From Billgrantia azerbaijanica (GTDB taxonomy: Bacteria; Pseudomonadota; Gammaproteobacteria; Pseudomonadales; Halomonadaceae): DNA of 64,000 nucleotides. This document shows, piece by piece, positions 37,999 to 46,936 of the stretch. The translations under genes and the position numbers were made by a program. The DNA lies in NCBI GenBank assembly GCA_004551485.1, contig SBLD01000006.1:187901-251900 (forward strand), written 5' to 3'. Each line of letters starts with the position of its first letter. The first letter of the stretch is position 1. The notes below the pieces were generated by a model, which did not search any database, had not been told where the DNA came from, and saw only the letters and a list, made by a program, of their open reading frames with translations.

Positions 37999-39159
37999 GT
38001 GGGGCAGGGAAGGCCGGTACCCAATGTCGTCTTGATCGCGCTGCTGCTCGCTGGTGTGGTCGCCTGGCTGACCCTGCCGGCCGTCAGCGTCGCCCCCAAT
38101 CGCATCGTTCCCGGCACGCCCCTGCTTGCCCAGGAGGCGCTTGGCTGGGGCGTCACCCTGCCGGCGCTGGTGCCGATGCTCGCCGTGGTCGTGCTCGGCT
38201 GGCGGCCCGAGCCGGCTCGGCTGCGCCTGGCCCTGGCGCTGGTCGTGGCGCTGCTGGCCGCCATGCCACTGTGGCTCTCCGCCGCCGCGGCGGCGCTGGT
38301 CGAGGCAGCCCAGGCCCGGCTCGGCATCGGCGCGGCCCTGTGGCTGCTGCTGTTCCTGTGGTTGCTGGCACTGATCGAGCTGCGCGCCCGCCTCGCGTTG
38401 CCGCGCCCCCTCGGTTGGGCACTGCTGCTGCCGGTGCTGCTCGCCTGGTGGGGCTGCCTGTCGCTGTGGCTGGCGCCACTCGCCCTCTACCGCGAATACC
38501 AGGGGCGCAGCGACCAGTTCCTGGACGCGATCGGACAGCACCTCGCCCTGGTCGGGGCGGCCGTGGGCGCGGCGCTGGTGCTCGGCGTGGGGCTGGCGCT
38601 CGCCATGCGCCGCTACGCCGGCCTGCGCCGTGCCGGTTTCGGGGTGCTGAACTTCCTGCAGACCATCCCCAGCATCGCCCTGTTCGGCCTGCTGCTGGCG
38701 CCGCTCGCTTGGCTCTCGGCGCGCTTCGACTGGCTGGCGGCGCTGGGGGTGAGCGGGATCGGGTGGGCCCCGGCCTGGCTGGCGCTGCTCGGCTACAGCT
38801 TGCTGCCCATGGTACGCAACACCTTCGTGGCGCTGGATGAGGTCGACCCCGCGGTGATCGAGTCGGCGCGCGGCATGGGCATGAGTCGCCGCCAGGTGTT
38901 TCTCCAGGTGCGCCTGCCGCTGGCCCTGCCGGTGGTGCTCGAGGGCATTCGCATCACCACCGTGCAGGCGGTCGGCCTCACGGCCGTGGCCGCCCTGATC
39001 GGTGCCGGTGGGCTCGGCACCTTCGTCTTCCAGGGACTGGGGCAGGCCGCCATGGACTTGGTCCTGCTGGGGGCGCTGCCGATCATCGCCCTGGCGTTGA
39101 TCGCCGATGCCCTGCTCAGCGCCCTTGCCGATTGTCTGCGTCAGGGAGGAGCGACGTGA
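37999..39159 (+). CDS. Osmoprotectant ABC transporter permease, YehY-like with N-terminal membrane extension
   Basis: 386 residues. The C-terminal 200 carry the binding-protein-dependent permease fold with LLPMVRNTFVALDEVDP and ESARGMGMSRRQVFLQVRLP, the EAA-type loop that contacts the ATPase. The N-terminal 170 add about five hydrophobic segments, as in YehY (about 385 residues), a feature lacking in the shorter partner at 40091. GTG start 3 nt after the binding protein stop. Confidence 0.9.
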   Translation: MGQGRPVPNVVLIALLLAGVVAWLTLPAVSVAPNRIVPGTPLLAQEALGWGVTLPALVPMLAVVVLGWRPEPARLRLALALVVALLAAMPLWLSAAAAALVEAAQARLGIGAALWLLLFLWLLALIELRARLALPRPLGWALLLPVLLAWWGCLSLWLAPLALYREYQGRSDQFLDAIGQHLALVGAAVGAALVLGVGLALAMRRYAGLRRAGFGVLNFLQTIPSIALFGLLLAPLAWLSARFDWLAALGVSGIGWAPAWLALLGYSLLPMVRNTFVALDEVDPAVIESARGMGMSRRQVFLQVRLPLALPVVLEGIRITTVQAVGLTAVAALIGAGGLGTFVFQGLGQAAMDLVLLGALPIIALALIADALLSALADCLRQGGAT

Positions 39160-40094
39160 TCGAGCTGTTCGAGGTGACCAAGCGCTTCGGCGAGGAGGTG
39201 GCGGTCGACGGCATCTCGCTGCGGGTGGAGAAGGGCGAGCTGTGCGTGCTGGTCGGCACCTCCGGCTGCGGCAAGTCCACCACCCTGCGCATGATCAACC
39301 GCCTCATCGAGCACAGCGACGGGGAGATCCACCTGAACGGCCAGCCGGTGCGCACCTTCGACGAGGTCGCGCTGCGCCGGCGTATCGGCTACGTGATCCA
39401 GAGCACCGGGCTCTTTCCCCACTGGACGGTGGCGCGCAACATCGGCCTGGTGCCGCGGCTGCTGAAGTGGCCCCGGGGCGAGGTGCGCGAGCGGGTCGAG
39501 GCGCTGATGGCGCTGCTCGGCCTGCCGGTGGCCGAGTTCGCCGACAAGTACCCCCACCAGCTCTCCGGCGGCCAGGCGCAGCGCGTCGGCGTGGCGCGGG
39601 CGCTGGCGGCCGACCCCGAGATCCTGCTGATGGACGAGCCCTTCGGCGCGCTCGATCCCATCACCCGCGAGGCGCTGCAGCACGAGCTGCTCGACCTCCA
39701 GGCGCGCCTGCACAAGACCATCGTCTTCGTTACCCACGACATGGACGAGGCGCTGCGCCTGGCCGACCGGCTGGTGGTGATGCGCCAGGGCCGCATCGTC
39801 CAGCAGGGGCCGCCCCTCGAGCTGCTGCACGAGCCGGTGGACGACTTCGTGGCCTCCATGCTCGGCGGAGAGGAGCGTGGCCTCAAGGAAGCCGCCCTGA
39901 CGCGGGTGCGCGACCGCATGCTGCCGCTCGGGCCGCGCCTGCTCGCCCACGAGCGCGTGGCGGCACAGGCGCCGCTCCACCAGGCGTTGTCGCTGATGCT
40001 GTGGCACCGCGTCGATCGCCTCACCGTCGTCGATGACGACGACATTCCCATCGGCGAGCTCTCGCTGCGTCGGCTGGTGGGGAGCAAGTCATGA
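39156..40094 (+). CDS. Osmoprotectant ABC transporter ATP-binding protein, YehX/OpuCA-like
   Basis: 312 residues with Walker A GTSGCGKST (near 37), Q-loop YVIQSTGLFPH, signature LSGGQAQRVGVARAL, Walker B ILLMDEPFGALD and H-loop FVTHDMDEA. The C-terminal extension (about 245-312) looks like a reduced regulatory domain without a full CBS pair. GTG start at 39156 overlaps the preceding stop (GTGA) with AGGGAGGAG upstream. Confidence 0.93.
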   Translation: MIELFEVTKRFGEEVAVDGISLRVEKGELCVLVGTSGCGKSTTLRMINRLIEHSDGEIHLNGQPVRTFDEVALRRRIGYVIQSTGLFPHWTVARNIGLVPRLLKWPRGEVRERVEALMALLGLPVAEFADKYPHQLSGGQAQRVGVARALAADPEILLMDEPFGALDPITREALQHELLDLQARLHKTIVFVTHDMDEALRLADRLVVMRQGRIVQQGPPLELLHEPVDDFVASMLGGEERGLKEAALTRVRDRMLPLGPRLLAHERVAAQAPLHQALSLMLWHRVDRLTVVDDDDIPIGELSLRRLVGSKS

Positions 40095-40861
40095 GCACGG
40101 CCGGAAGCGGTGCGGTGCGCCTTCGCGCGCTGCCCGGCTGGCTGGGGCCGCTGGGCTGGTTGGTGCTGCTGCTGGCGCTGAGCCTGGGCATGGGCTGGCT
40201 CGAGGGGCTACTGCGCCTGGTCGAGCCGGACAGCCGCCAGGTGCTCTATGCGCGGGCGAGCTTTCTCGCACTGCTCGGCCAGCACGTACTGGTGGTCGGG
40301 GTGGCGTCGCTGGCCGCGGTGCTGCTCGGCGTGGGCGGGGCGCTGGCGGTGACGCGACCCGCCGGTCGCGACTTCCTGCCGCTGGTCAGCCAGCTCGCCT
40401 CCATCGGCCAGACCTTTCCCCCGGTGGCGGTGCTGGCCCTGGCGGTGCCGGCGCTGGGCTTCGGCACCCTGCCGATCATCGTGGCGCTGCTGCTCTATGG
40501 CCTGCTGCCCATCGTGCGCAACACCCTGGCCGGCATCCAGGGCATCGACCCCGACGTGCACGAGGCGGCGCGCGGCATGGGCATGACCCGCGGCCAGATC
40601 CTGCGTCAGGTGGAGCTGCCGCTGGCTGCGCCGGTGATCCTCGCCGGGGTGCGTACCTCGGTCACCATCAACGTCGCCACCGCCGCCATCGGCGCCACCG
40701 TCGGGGCCAGCAACCTGGGCGACCCGATCATCTCCGGCATCGTCAACGGCAACACCGCCTACGTGCTGCAGGGTGCGCTGCTCATCGGGCTGCTGGCGAT
40801 CACCGTGGACAGCGCCTTCGAGCGCCTGCAGCGCCGGGTGGGGCGCCGCGGAGTACAGTGA
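40091..40861 (+). CDS. Osmoprotectant ABC transporter permease, YehW-like
   Basis: 256 residues, about six membrane helices, with LLPIVRNTLAGIQGIDP and EAARGMGMTRGQILRQVELP as the ATPase-contacting loop. ATG overlaps the ATPase stop (ATGA). Last gene of the operon; the bkd promoter follows after about 30 nt. Confidence 0.92.
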   Translation: MSTAGSGAVRLRALPGWLGPLGWLVLLLALSLGMGWLEGLLRLVEPDSRQVLYARASFLALLGQHVLVVGVASLAAVLLGVGGALAVTRPAGRDFLPLVSQLASIGQTFPPVAVLALAVPALGFGTLPIIVALLLYGLLPIVRNTLAGIQGIDPDVHEAARGMGMTRGQILRQVELPLAAPVILAGVRTSVTINVATAAIGATVGASNLGDPIISGIVNGNTAYVLQGALLIGLLAITVDSAFERLQRRVGRRGVQ

Positions 40862-40888
40862 CTTCGGAGGGGATGCCAAGGCGGATAT

Positions 40889-40904
40889 TTTACGTTAACG
40901 TCAA
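40889..40904. promoter_or_regulatory. Candidate LiuR-type operator upstream of the bkd operon
   Basis: TTTACGTT-AACGTCAA is a 16-bp near-perfect palindrome (one mismatched pair) resembling the MerR-family LiuR sites known upstream of branched-chain amino acid catabolic genes in gammaproteobacteria. It overlaps the predicted -35 of the bkd promoter. The regulator gene is not in the window. Confidence 0.55.
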
Positions 40905-40916
40905 CTGTCGTATTAT
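40889..40916 (+). promoter_or_regulatory. Predicted bkd promoter
   Basis: TTTACG (40889-40894) and TATTAT (40911-40916) with 16-nt spacing, about 100 nt upstream of the E1-alpha start codon. The -35 lies inside the candidate operator. Confidence 0.45.
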
Positions 40917-41017
40917 CGCCGCTGCGTTGGAGCGAACCTCTGGCGCACCGCTACATTAGAGACAACACTGCCCTCACGAGGGGCGGTATTTCCTGCCACC
41001 ACCCAAGGATCAGGAAG

Positions 41018-42253
41018 ATGACAACAACAGAAGACGTCCATGCGCTGGCCTTCATGACCGGCGACGAGTTCCATATCCCGACCTATCGGCTGCTCCAGCA
41101 GGACGGCACGCTGTTCGAGGGAGCCGACGTCCCCGACCTCGACCAGGACCAGGAGAAGGCGCTGCGCATCTACCGCGCCATGCTGGTCACGCGCGTGCTC
41201 GACGAGCGCATGATGGCGGCCCAGCGCCAGGGGCGGCTCTCCTTCTACATGCAGTGCACGGGCGAGGAGGCCGCGGTGATCGGTGCCGCGGCGGCGCTGG
41301 ACGATGCCGACATGATCATGGCGCAGTATCGCGAGCAGGGCGCCCTGGCCTACCGCGGCTTCACCTACGACGAGTTCATGAACCAGCTGTTCGGCAACGA
41401 GCTCGACTACGGCAAGGGTCGCCAGATGCCGATCCACTACGGTTCGCGCAAGCTGCACTACATGACCATCTCCTCGCCGCTGGCGACGCAAATTCCCCAG
41501 GCGACGGGCTACGCCTACGGCCAGAAGATGGCCGGAGAGGGCCACTGCACCATCACCTTCTTCGGTGAGGGTGCCGCCTCGGAAGGCGACTTCCACGCCG
41601 CGCTCAACATGGCCGCGGTGCACGAGGTGCCGGTGATCTTCTTCTGCCGCAACAACGGCTATGCCATCTCCACGCCGGCCCACGAGCAGTTCGCCGCCGA
41701 CGGCATCGCCCCGCGCGCTTTCGGCTACCGCATGCACGTCATCCGCGTCGACGGCAACGATATCCTCGCCGTCTACCGTGCCACCCAGGCGGCGCGCGCC
41801 ATTGCCGTGGAGAAGAACCAGCCGGTGCTGATCGAGGCGATGACCTATCGGCTCGCCGCCCACTCCTCCTCGGACGACCCCTCCGGTTACCGCTCGCGCA
41901 AGGAGGAGGACGCCTGGCGCGAGAAGGACCCCATCCTGCGCATGCAGCGCTGGCTGACCGCCAAGGGCTGGTGGAGCGACGACGAGGAGAAGGCGCTCCA
42001 GGAGAGCCTGCGCCGTGAGGTGCTGGAGACCCTGAAGCGCGCCGAGAAGCGCCCGCCACCGCCCATAGACAGCCTGGTCAGCGACGTCTACGCCGATGTC
42101 ACCCCAGCCCTGCAGCACCAGCTCGATGCCCTCAAGCGCCACATCCGGCGCTATCCCGACGAGTATCCCAAGGGGGCGCGGTCGCTCGACCCCGATGTGC
42201 GCGCCGAGGGGGCCGCCGACAAGCCGGCCGATGACGAGCAGGGAGGAGCCTGA
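41018..42253 (+). CDS. bkdA1: Branched-chain 2-oxoacid dehydrogenase E1 component, alpha subunit
   Basis: Thiamine-diphosphate enzyme that decarboxylates the 2-oxoacids of Val, Leu and Ile. 411 residues with the TPP-binding motif [19 protein letters not shown] ... [12 protein letters not shown], and [12 protein letters not shown], the phosphorylation-loop region of the BCKDH alpha family. The extended N-terminus and YGSRKLHYM point to the branched-chain rather than pyruvate enzyme. First gene of bkdA1-A2-B. Confidence 0.93.
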   Translation: MTTTEDVHALAFMTGDEFHIPTYRLLQQDGTLFEGADVPDLDQDQEKALRIYRAMLVTRVLDERMMAAQRQGRLSFYMQCTGEEAAVIGAAAALDDADMIMAQYREQGALAYRGFTYDEFMNQLFGNELDYGKGRQMPIHYGSRKLHYMTISSPLATQIPQATGYAYGQKMAGEGHCTITFFGEGAASEGDFHAALNMAAVHEVPVIFFCRNNGYAISTPAHEQFAADGIAPRAFGYRMHVIRVDGNDILAVYRATQAARAIAVEKNQPVLIEAMTYRLAAHSSSDDPSGYRSRKEEDAWREKDPILRMQRWLTAKGWWSDDEEKALQESLRREVLETLKRAEKRPPPPIDSLVSDVYADVTPALQHQLDALKRHIRRYPDEYPKGARSLDPDVRAEGAADKPADDEQGGA

Positions 42254-42254
42254 G

Positions 42255-43232
42255 ATGCCGACCATGAACATGCTGCAGGCGATCAACAACGCCCTGGATA
42301 TCGCCATGGCCGAGGACGAGCGGGTGATCTGCTTCGGTGAGGACGTGGGCGTCTTCGGCGGGGTCTTCCGTGCCACCAGCCACCTGCAGGAGCGCTACGG
42401 CAAAGCGCGCTGCTTCAACACGCCGCTGGTGGAGCAGGGCATCATCGGCTTCGCCAACGGCCTGGCCGCCCAGGGTTCCGTGCCGGTGGCCGAGATCCAG
42501 TTCGCCGACTACATCTTTCCGGCCTTCGACCAGATCGTCAACGAGACGGCCAAGTTCCGCTACCGCTCCGGCGACCTGTTCAACGTCGGCGGCCTGACCA
42601 TCCGCACGCCCTACGGCGGCGGCATCTCCGGCGGCCACTACCACTCCCAGTCGCCCGAGGCCTACTTCGCGCACACGCCCGGCCTCAAGGTCGTGGTGCC
42701 GCGCAACCCCTATCAGGCCAAGGGCCTGCTGCTGGCGTCGATCCGCGACCCGGACCCGGTGCTCTTCTTCGAGCCCAAGCGGCTCTACCGCGCCTCCACC
42801 GGCGAGGTGCCGGAGGGCGACTACCAGCTGCCCATCGGCGAGGCCGAGGTGACCAAGGAGGGCACGGACGTCACCGTGCTCGGCTGGGGGGCGCAGATGG
42901 AGGTGATCGACCGCGCGGTGGAACTCGCCGAGAAGGCGGGCATCTCCTGCGAGGTCATCGACCTGCGCTCGATCCTGCCGTGGGACGAGGACACCGTGGC
43001 GGAGTCGGTGCTCAAGACCGGCCGGCTGCTGATCACCCACGAGGCGCCGCGCACCGGCGGCTTCGCTGGCGAGATCGCCGCAGCCATCCAGGAGCGCTGC
43101 TTCCTGTACCTGGAGTCACCCATCGCGCGGGTGACCGGCCTGGACACACCCTTCCCACTGACGCTGGAGAAGGAGTACATGCCGGATCACCTCAAGGTCT
43201 ACGAGGCCATCCGCGCGAGCGTGGAATTCTGA
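42255..43232 (+). CDS. bkdA2: Branched-chain 2-oxoacid dehydrogenase E1 component, beta subunit
   Basis: 325 residues, partner of the alpha subunit. It has [31 protein letters not shown] (the Glu that activates TPP), [15 protein letters not shown] and the C-terminal [16 protein letters not shown]. Its start codon lies 1 nt after the alpha stop with GGAGGAG upstream, so the two are translationally close. Confidence 0.95.
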   Translation: MPTMNMLQAINNALDIAMAEDERVICFGEDVGVFGGVFRATSHLQERYGKARCFNTPLVEQGIIGFANGLAAQGSVPVAEIQFADYIFPAFDQIVNETAKFRYRSGDLFNVGGLTIRTPYGGGISGGHYHSQSPEAYFAHTPGLKVVVPRNPYQAKGLLLASIRDPDPVLFFEPKRLYRASTGEVPEGDYQLPIGEAEVTKEGTDVTVLGWGAQMEVIDRAVELAEKAGISCEVIDLRSILPWDEDTVAESVLKTGRLLITHEAPRTGGFAGEIAAAIQERCFLYLESPIARVTGLDTPFPLTLEKEYMPDHLKVYEAIRASVEF

Positions 43233-43260
43233 CGACCGGTATCAGGACAGGAGACGCAAG

Positions 43261-44859
43261 ATGAGTGATTTCATGCTGCCCGATATCGGCGAAGGTATCG
43301 TGGAGTGCGAGGTTGTCGAATGGCGTGTCGCCGAGGGCGACGTCATCGAGGAGGACCAGCCGGTGGTCGAGGTGATGACCGACAAGGCGCTGGTCGAGAT
43401 CACCGCCCCCGAGGCGGGGCGCATCACCAGGCTCCACGTGCCCAAGGGCGAGGTGGCCAAGGTGCACGCGCCGCTGTTCGCCTACGAGCCGGCGGACGCG
43501 AAGCGCGAGGAGGTGGCCAAGGAAGCAGCGGCGCCCGATCGGGCACCGGCTCCGGAACCGGCAGCGCCGACGGGGGGCGGGGCGCCGGCTGGCGCGGCCA
43601 AGGACTTCATCCTCCCCGATATCGGCGAGGGCATCGTCGAGTGCGAGGTGGTCGAGTGGCGCGTGGTCGAGGGCGATCACATCGCCGAGGACCAGCCGGT
43701 GGTCGACGTCATGACCGACAAGGCGCTGGTCGAGATCACCGCCCCGGAAGGCGGGCGTGTCAGCCGGCTCCACGTGCCCAAGGGCGAGGTGGCCAAGGTG
43801 CACGCGCCGCTCTTCGCCTATGTGCCGGACAGCGCCGAGGCGCCGGCGAGCGACGCGTCGGTGCGTCCCGAGCCGGCGCGCCCCGAACCCGCCGCGGCTC
43901 CACGGCAGCCGGTGGCCGAGCCGCGCAGTGCCGCCGGGAAGGGGCCCTATGGGCGCATTCCTGCGTCGCCGGCGGTGCGGCGCCTGCTGCGCGAGCACGG
44001 CCTGGCGCTGTCGGCGGTACCCGGTACCGGCAAGCAGGGCCGGGTGCTCAAGGAGGACGTGCTGCGCTACCTGGAGCAGGGCACGGCCCCGGCTGCCGCG
44101 GCGGACCGGACCGACGCCGCGACGCCCGCACCCACCGCGGCCGGCGGTGAGGGCGAGGTGCGCGTGGAGCCGCTGCGCGGCGTGCGCGCGGTGATGGCGC
44201 GGCGCATGGTGGAGTCGGCGAGCACCATCCCGCACTTCCAGTACGGCGAGGAGATCGACGTCACCGAGCTGCTGGCGCTGCGCGAACGCCTCAAGCCGCA
44301 GGCGGAGGCGCAGGGCACGCGCCTCACCCTGATGCCCTTCTTCATGAAGGCGATCGCGCTCGCCGTGCGCGAGCAGCCGATCCTCAACGCGCGGCTCAAC
44401 GACGAGGCCAGCGAGATCCACTACCTCTCCGCGGTCAACGTGGGCATGGCGGTGGACAGCCGGGCGGGACTGCTGGTGCCCAACGTCAAGGGCGTGGAGC
44501 GCCGCACTCTGCTCGACGTGGCCCGCGAGGTCGAGCGGCTGACCGCCGCGGCCCGCGACGGGCGGGTGGATCAGGCCGACCTCAAGGGAGGCACCATCAG
44601 CATCTCCAACATCGGGGCGCTGGGCGGCACCTACGCGGCGCCGATCATCAACGCTCCGGAGCTCGCCATCGTCGCCATCGGCAAGAGCCAGTGGCTGCCG
44701 CGCTTCGATGCCCAGGGCGAGGTGACCCGCCGGGCGATCATGACCATCACCTGGGCAGGCGATCACCGTGTCATCGACGGTGGCACCATCGCGCGCTTCT
44801 GCAACGCCTGGAAGGGCTATCTCGAGGCACCGGAGACGATGCTCCTGCACCTGGGCTGA
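43261..44859 (+). CDS. bkdB: Dihydrolipoamide acyltransferase (E2) of the branched-chain 2-oxoacid dehydrogenase, with two lipoyl domains
   Basis: 532 residues. Two nearly identical lipoyl domains are seen (about 3-78 and 115-190), each with PDIGEGIVECEVVEWRV and the lipoyl lysine in MTDKALVEI (Lys42 and Lys154, 112 residues apart). Ala/Pro-rich linkers follow, then a peripheral-subunit-binding domain (SPAVRRLLREHGLAL, about 238-273), then the catalytic acyltransferase domain with DHRVIDGG near 501. Most BkdB-type E2 proteins carry one lipoyl domain. No E3 (lipoamide dehydrogenase) gene follows, so E3 must be shared with another complex. A strong stem-loop follows. Confidence 0.95.
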   Translation: MSDFMLPDIGEGIVECEVVEWRVAEGDVIEEDQPVVEVMTDKALVEITAPEAGRITRLHVPKGEVAKVHAPLFAYEPADAKREEVAKEAAAPDRAPAPEPAAPTGGGAPAGAAKDFILPDIGEGIVECEVVEWRVVEGDHIAEDQPVVDVMTDKALVEITAPEGGRVSRLHVPKGEVAKVHAPLFAYVPDSAEAPASDASVRPEPARPEPAAAPRQPVAEPRSAAGKGPYGRIPASPAVRRLLREHGLALSAVPGTGKQGRVLKEDVLRYLEQGTAPAAAADRTDAATPAPTAAGGEGEVRVEPLRGVRAVMARRMVESASTIPHFQYGEEIDVTELLALRERLKPQAEAQGTRLTLMPFFMKAIALAVREQPILNARLNDEASEIHYLSAVNVGMAVDSRAGLLVPNVKGVERRTLLDVAREVERLTAAARDGRVDQADLKGGTISISNIGALGGTYAAPIINAPELAIVAIGKSQWLPRFDAQGEVTRRAIMTITWAGDHRVIDGGTIARFCNAWKGYLEAPETMLLHLG

Positions 44860-44866
44860 GCCGCTC

Positions 44867-44903
44867 CCGCGACCATGGCTGCCGGTCGGCGCCATGGTCG
44901 CGG
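44867..44903 (+). terminator. Stem-loop after bkdB
   Basis: CCGCGACCATGG (44867-44878) and CCATGGTCGCGG (44892-44903) pair perfectly over 12 bp around a 13-nt loop, 8 nt after the bkdB stop. No U-run, so it may work with Rho or as a 3' stabiliser. Confidence 0.6.
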
Positions 44904-44961
44904 CCCACCGCCCGCGTGATGTCCGACCACGCTGCCTGCTGAAAGCCGAAGGTTAATTTCC

Positions 44962-44989
44962 TTGCTTATCTGGTAGCGACTTCTATCTT
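44962..44989 (+). promoter_or_regulatory. Predicted promoter of the betaine synthesis operon
   Basis: TTGCTT (44962-44967) and TATCTT (44984-44989) are 16 nt apart in a conspicuously AT-rich stretch (44951-45010), unlike the rest of the gap. It would give a leader of about 180 nt before the GSMT gene. Confidence 0.4.
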
Positions 44990-45176
44990 TCTCTTTGCGA
45001 CAACTTCAAGCCTGATGCGGATCGGATGACGCACCTCGCCGACGGCGGAAGAGCGAGACATCCGACCCCGTCATTCAAGACGCCAGCACGCACGCCACGG
45101 CATCAATGCCGGGATGGCCGGACCCCCTTTTGTCTTCGGCAGCGCAGGCCTTCCCGGTTCACAGGAGGGGCGTTGC
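44990..45176 (+). other. 5' leader of the betaine synthesis operon, no recognised element
   Basis: The 317-nt gap after bkdB holds the bkdB stem-loop, the predicted promoter and this leader. It contains small GC-rich hairpins (for example around GGCATCAATGCCGGGATGGCCGG, read in two overlapping pieces) and ends with AGGAGGGG before the start codon. I compared it with glycine, SAM and SAH riboswitch cores and found no match. No credible ORF lies in it. Confidence 0.35.
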
Positions 45177-45992
45177 ATGAAGGTTGCATTCCAGCAAAGA
45201 CAAGACTTTGGAGAGGATCCGCTGGCCTGTCGCGAGACAAGCCACTACCAGCGGGAGTACATCGAGGGCTTCGTCAACAAGTGGGACGAGTTGATCGACT
45301 GGGAGAGTCGGGCGCGTAGCGAAGGGCGCTTTTTCATCGACATGCTCCGCGAGCATGGCGTTCGCCGCGTGCTGGACGTGGCGGCCGGCACGGGCTTCCA
45401 TTCGGTGCGGCTTATCGAGGCGGGCTTCGAGGTCGTGAGTGCCGATGGCAGTCCCGAGATGCTGGCCAAGGCCTTCGCCAACGGGCGGGCGCATGGCCAC
45501 ATCCTGCGCACCGTGCACGTGGACTGGCGCTGGCTCACGCGCGACATCCACGACCACTACGACGCCATCATCTGCCTCGGCAACTCCTTCACCCACCTGT
45601 TCGCCGAACATGACCGGCGCAAGGCGCTGGCCGAGTTCTACGCCACCCTCCGCCACGACGGGCTGCTGGTCCTCGATCAGCGCAACTACGATGCCATCCT
45701 CGACGTGGGCTACTCGTCCCGGCATACCTACTACTACTGCGGTACCCATGTCTCCGTTCGCCCCGAGTACGTGGACACCGGCCTGGCCCGCTTCCGCTAT
45801 GCCTTCCCGGACGACTCCGTCTACCACCTGAACATGTTCCCGCTGCGCAAGGGGTACACCCGGCGTTTGCTGGAGGAAGTGGGGTTCCAGCGGGTAGATA
45901 CCTACGGGGACTTCCAGGAAACCTACCGCGAGGCACAGCCGGACTTCTTCATCCATGTGGCCCACAAGCGCTACCGGGAGGCAGAGACATGA
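45177..45992 (+). CDS. Glycine/sarcosine N-methyltransferase (GSMT)
   Basis: Catalyses the first two steps of glycine betaine synthesis from glycine: glycine to sarcosine to dimethylglycine, using SAM. 271 residues, matching the about 265-275 of halophile GSMT. The diagnostic N-terminus YIEGFVNKWDELIDWESRA is followed by the SAM motif VLDVAAGTGFHSVRL and VVSADGSPEMLAKAF, then ICLGNSFTHLF and LDQRNYD. Start at the ATG at 45177 with AGGAGG 8 nt upstream; the in-frame upstream ATG lies in the leader and lacks family sequence. It overlaps the SDMT gene by four bases (ATGA). Cytoplasmic. Confidence 0.93.
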   Translation: MKVAFQQRQDFGEDPLACRETSHYQREYIEGFVNKWDELIDWESRARSEGRFFIDMLREHGVRRVLDVAAGTGFHSVRLIEAGFEVVSADGSPEMLAKAFANGRAHGHILRTVHVDWRWLTRDIHDHYDAIICLGNSFTHLFAEHDRRKALAEFYATLRHDGLLVLDQRNYDAILDVGYSSRHTYYYCGTHVSVRPEYVDTGLARFRYAFPDDSVYHLNMFPLRKGYTRRLLEEVGFQRVDTYGDFQETYREAQPDFFIHVAHKRYREAET

Positions 45993-46837
45993 ACAAGGTA
46001 ATGGAGCGAGACTATGCGACCGCGATGGCGACGGCGCGCGACTACTACAACAGCGAGGATGCCGACAACTTCTACACCCTGGTCTGGGGAGGCGAGGACA
46101 TCCATGTCGGTCTCTACCACCACCCCCGGGAGGCGGTCTTCGATGCCAGCCGGCGCACCGTCGCCGAGATGGCCCGGCGTCTGCCGCGGCTGACCGCCGA
46201 AACCCGGGTCCTGGACATCGGCGCCGGCTACGGTGGCTCGGCGCGTTTCCTGGCTCGTGAGTTCGGCTGCCCGGTGACGGCGCTCAACATCAGCGAGCGC
46301 GAGAACGAGCGCGGCCGGCGGATGAACCGCGAGCAAGGCGTGGACCGTCTGGTGACGATCATCGACGGCAGCTTCGAGGCGCTGCCCTTCGGAGACCGCG
46401 CCTTCGACGTGGTGTGGTCTCAGGACGCCATCCTGCACAGCGGCGACCGGCGCCGCGTCCTGGAGGAAGCGGTACGGGTGCTGCGCCCCGGCGGCCACTT
46501 CATCTTCACCGACCCGATGCAGGCCGACGACTGCCCGGTGGCGGTGCTCGAGCCGATCCTCGCGCGCATCCACCTGGACTCGCTCGGCTCACCGGGCTTC
46601 TACCGCGAGACGCTGCGCTCGCTCGGGCTCGAGGAACTGGCCTTCGAGGATGACTCGGAGATGATCGCCGCCCACTACGGGCGCATCCGCGACCTCCTCG
46701 TCGAGCGCGAAGAGGAGGTGGCCCGGGCGGTCAGCCGCGACTACATCGAGCGCATGAAGCGCGGGCTGCAGCACTGGGTCGACGGCGGACACCGGGGCTA
46801 TCTGCGCTGGGGGATCTTCCTGTACCGCAAGCCATAG
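45989..46837 (+). CDS. Sarcosine/dimethylglycine N-methyltransferase (SDMT)
   Basis: Adds the last methyl groups, sarcosine to dimethylglycine to glycine betaine, from SAM. 282 residues, family length. YYNSEDADNFYTLVWGGEDI and HVGLYHHP at the N-terminus are typical of SDMT; the SAM site is VLDIGAGYGGSARFLA, with VTALNISERENERGR and SQDAILHSGDR following, and RVLRPGGHFIFTDPM as the late class I motif. Translationally coupled to GSMT. The pair occurs in separate or fused form in extreme halophiles; I would not have expected it as a standard Halomonas trait. Confidence 0.93.
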   Translation: MNKVMERDYATAMATARDYYNSEDADNFYTLVWGGEDIHVGLYHHPREAVFDASRRTVAEMARRLPRLTAETRVLDIGAGYGGSARFLAREFGCPVTALNISERENERGRRMNREQGVDRLVTIIDGSFEALPFGDRAFDVVWSQDAILHSGDRRRVLEEAVRVLRPGGHFIFTDPMQADDCPVAVLEPILARIHLDSLGSPGFYRETLRSLGLEELAFEDDSEMIAAHYGRIRDLLVEREEEVARAVSRDYIERMKRGLQHWVDGGHRGYLRWGIFLYRKP

Positions 46838-46856
46838 AAGCCCGATCCACTCCGAC

Positions 46857-46911
46857 GCATCGCCGCGTGGGAACCGTGGCGACCCCTGCGGCGTCATGCC
46901 TGATGCCACGG
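46857..46911 (+). promoter_or_regulatory. Possible pseudoknot in the metK leader
   Basis: Two interleaved stems can be drawn. GCAT-CGCCGC (46857-46866) pairs with GCGGCG-ATGC (46888-46899, two bases bulged), and CCGTGGC (46874-46880) pairs with GCCACGG (46905-46911). Together they would form an H-type pseudoknot ending 25 nt before metK. It matches no SAM riboswitch class I know, and in such GC-rich DNA it could be chance. Confidence 0.25.
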
Positions 46912-46936
46912 CCAGACCATCACACGGAGAGGCACC

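Noticed and set aside
45114-45176. Upstream in-frame start of the GSMT gene
   Set aside because: The extra 21 residues lack family sequence, and the ATG at 45177 has a strong AGGAGG.
44904-45176. Glycine, SAM or SAH riboswitch upstream of GSMT
   Set aside because: None of the conserved cores of these classes was found on reading the leader.
46838-46936. Known SAM riboswitch class upstream of metK
   Set aside because: The region is short and lacks the SAM-I, SAM-II and SAM-IV conserved segments; only a generic pseudoknot can be drawn.
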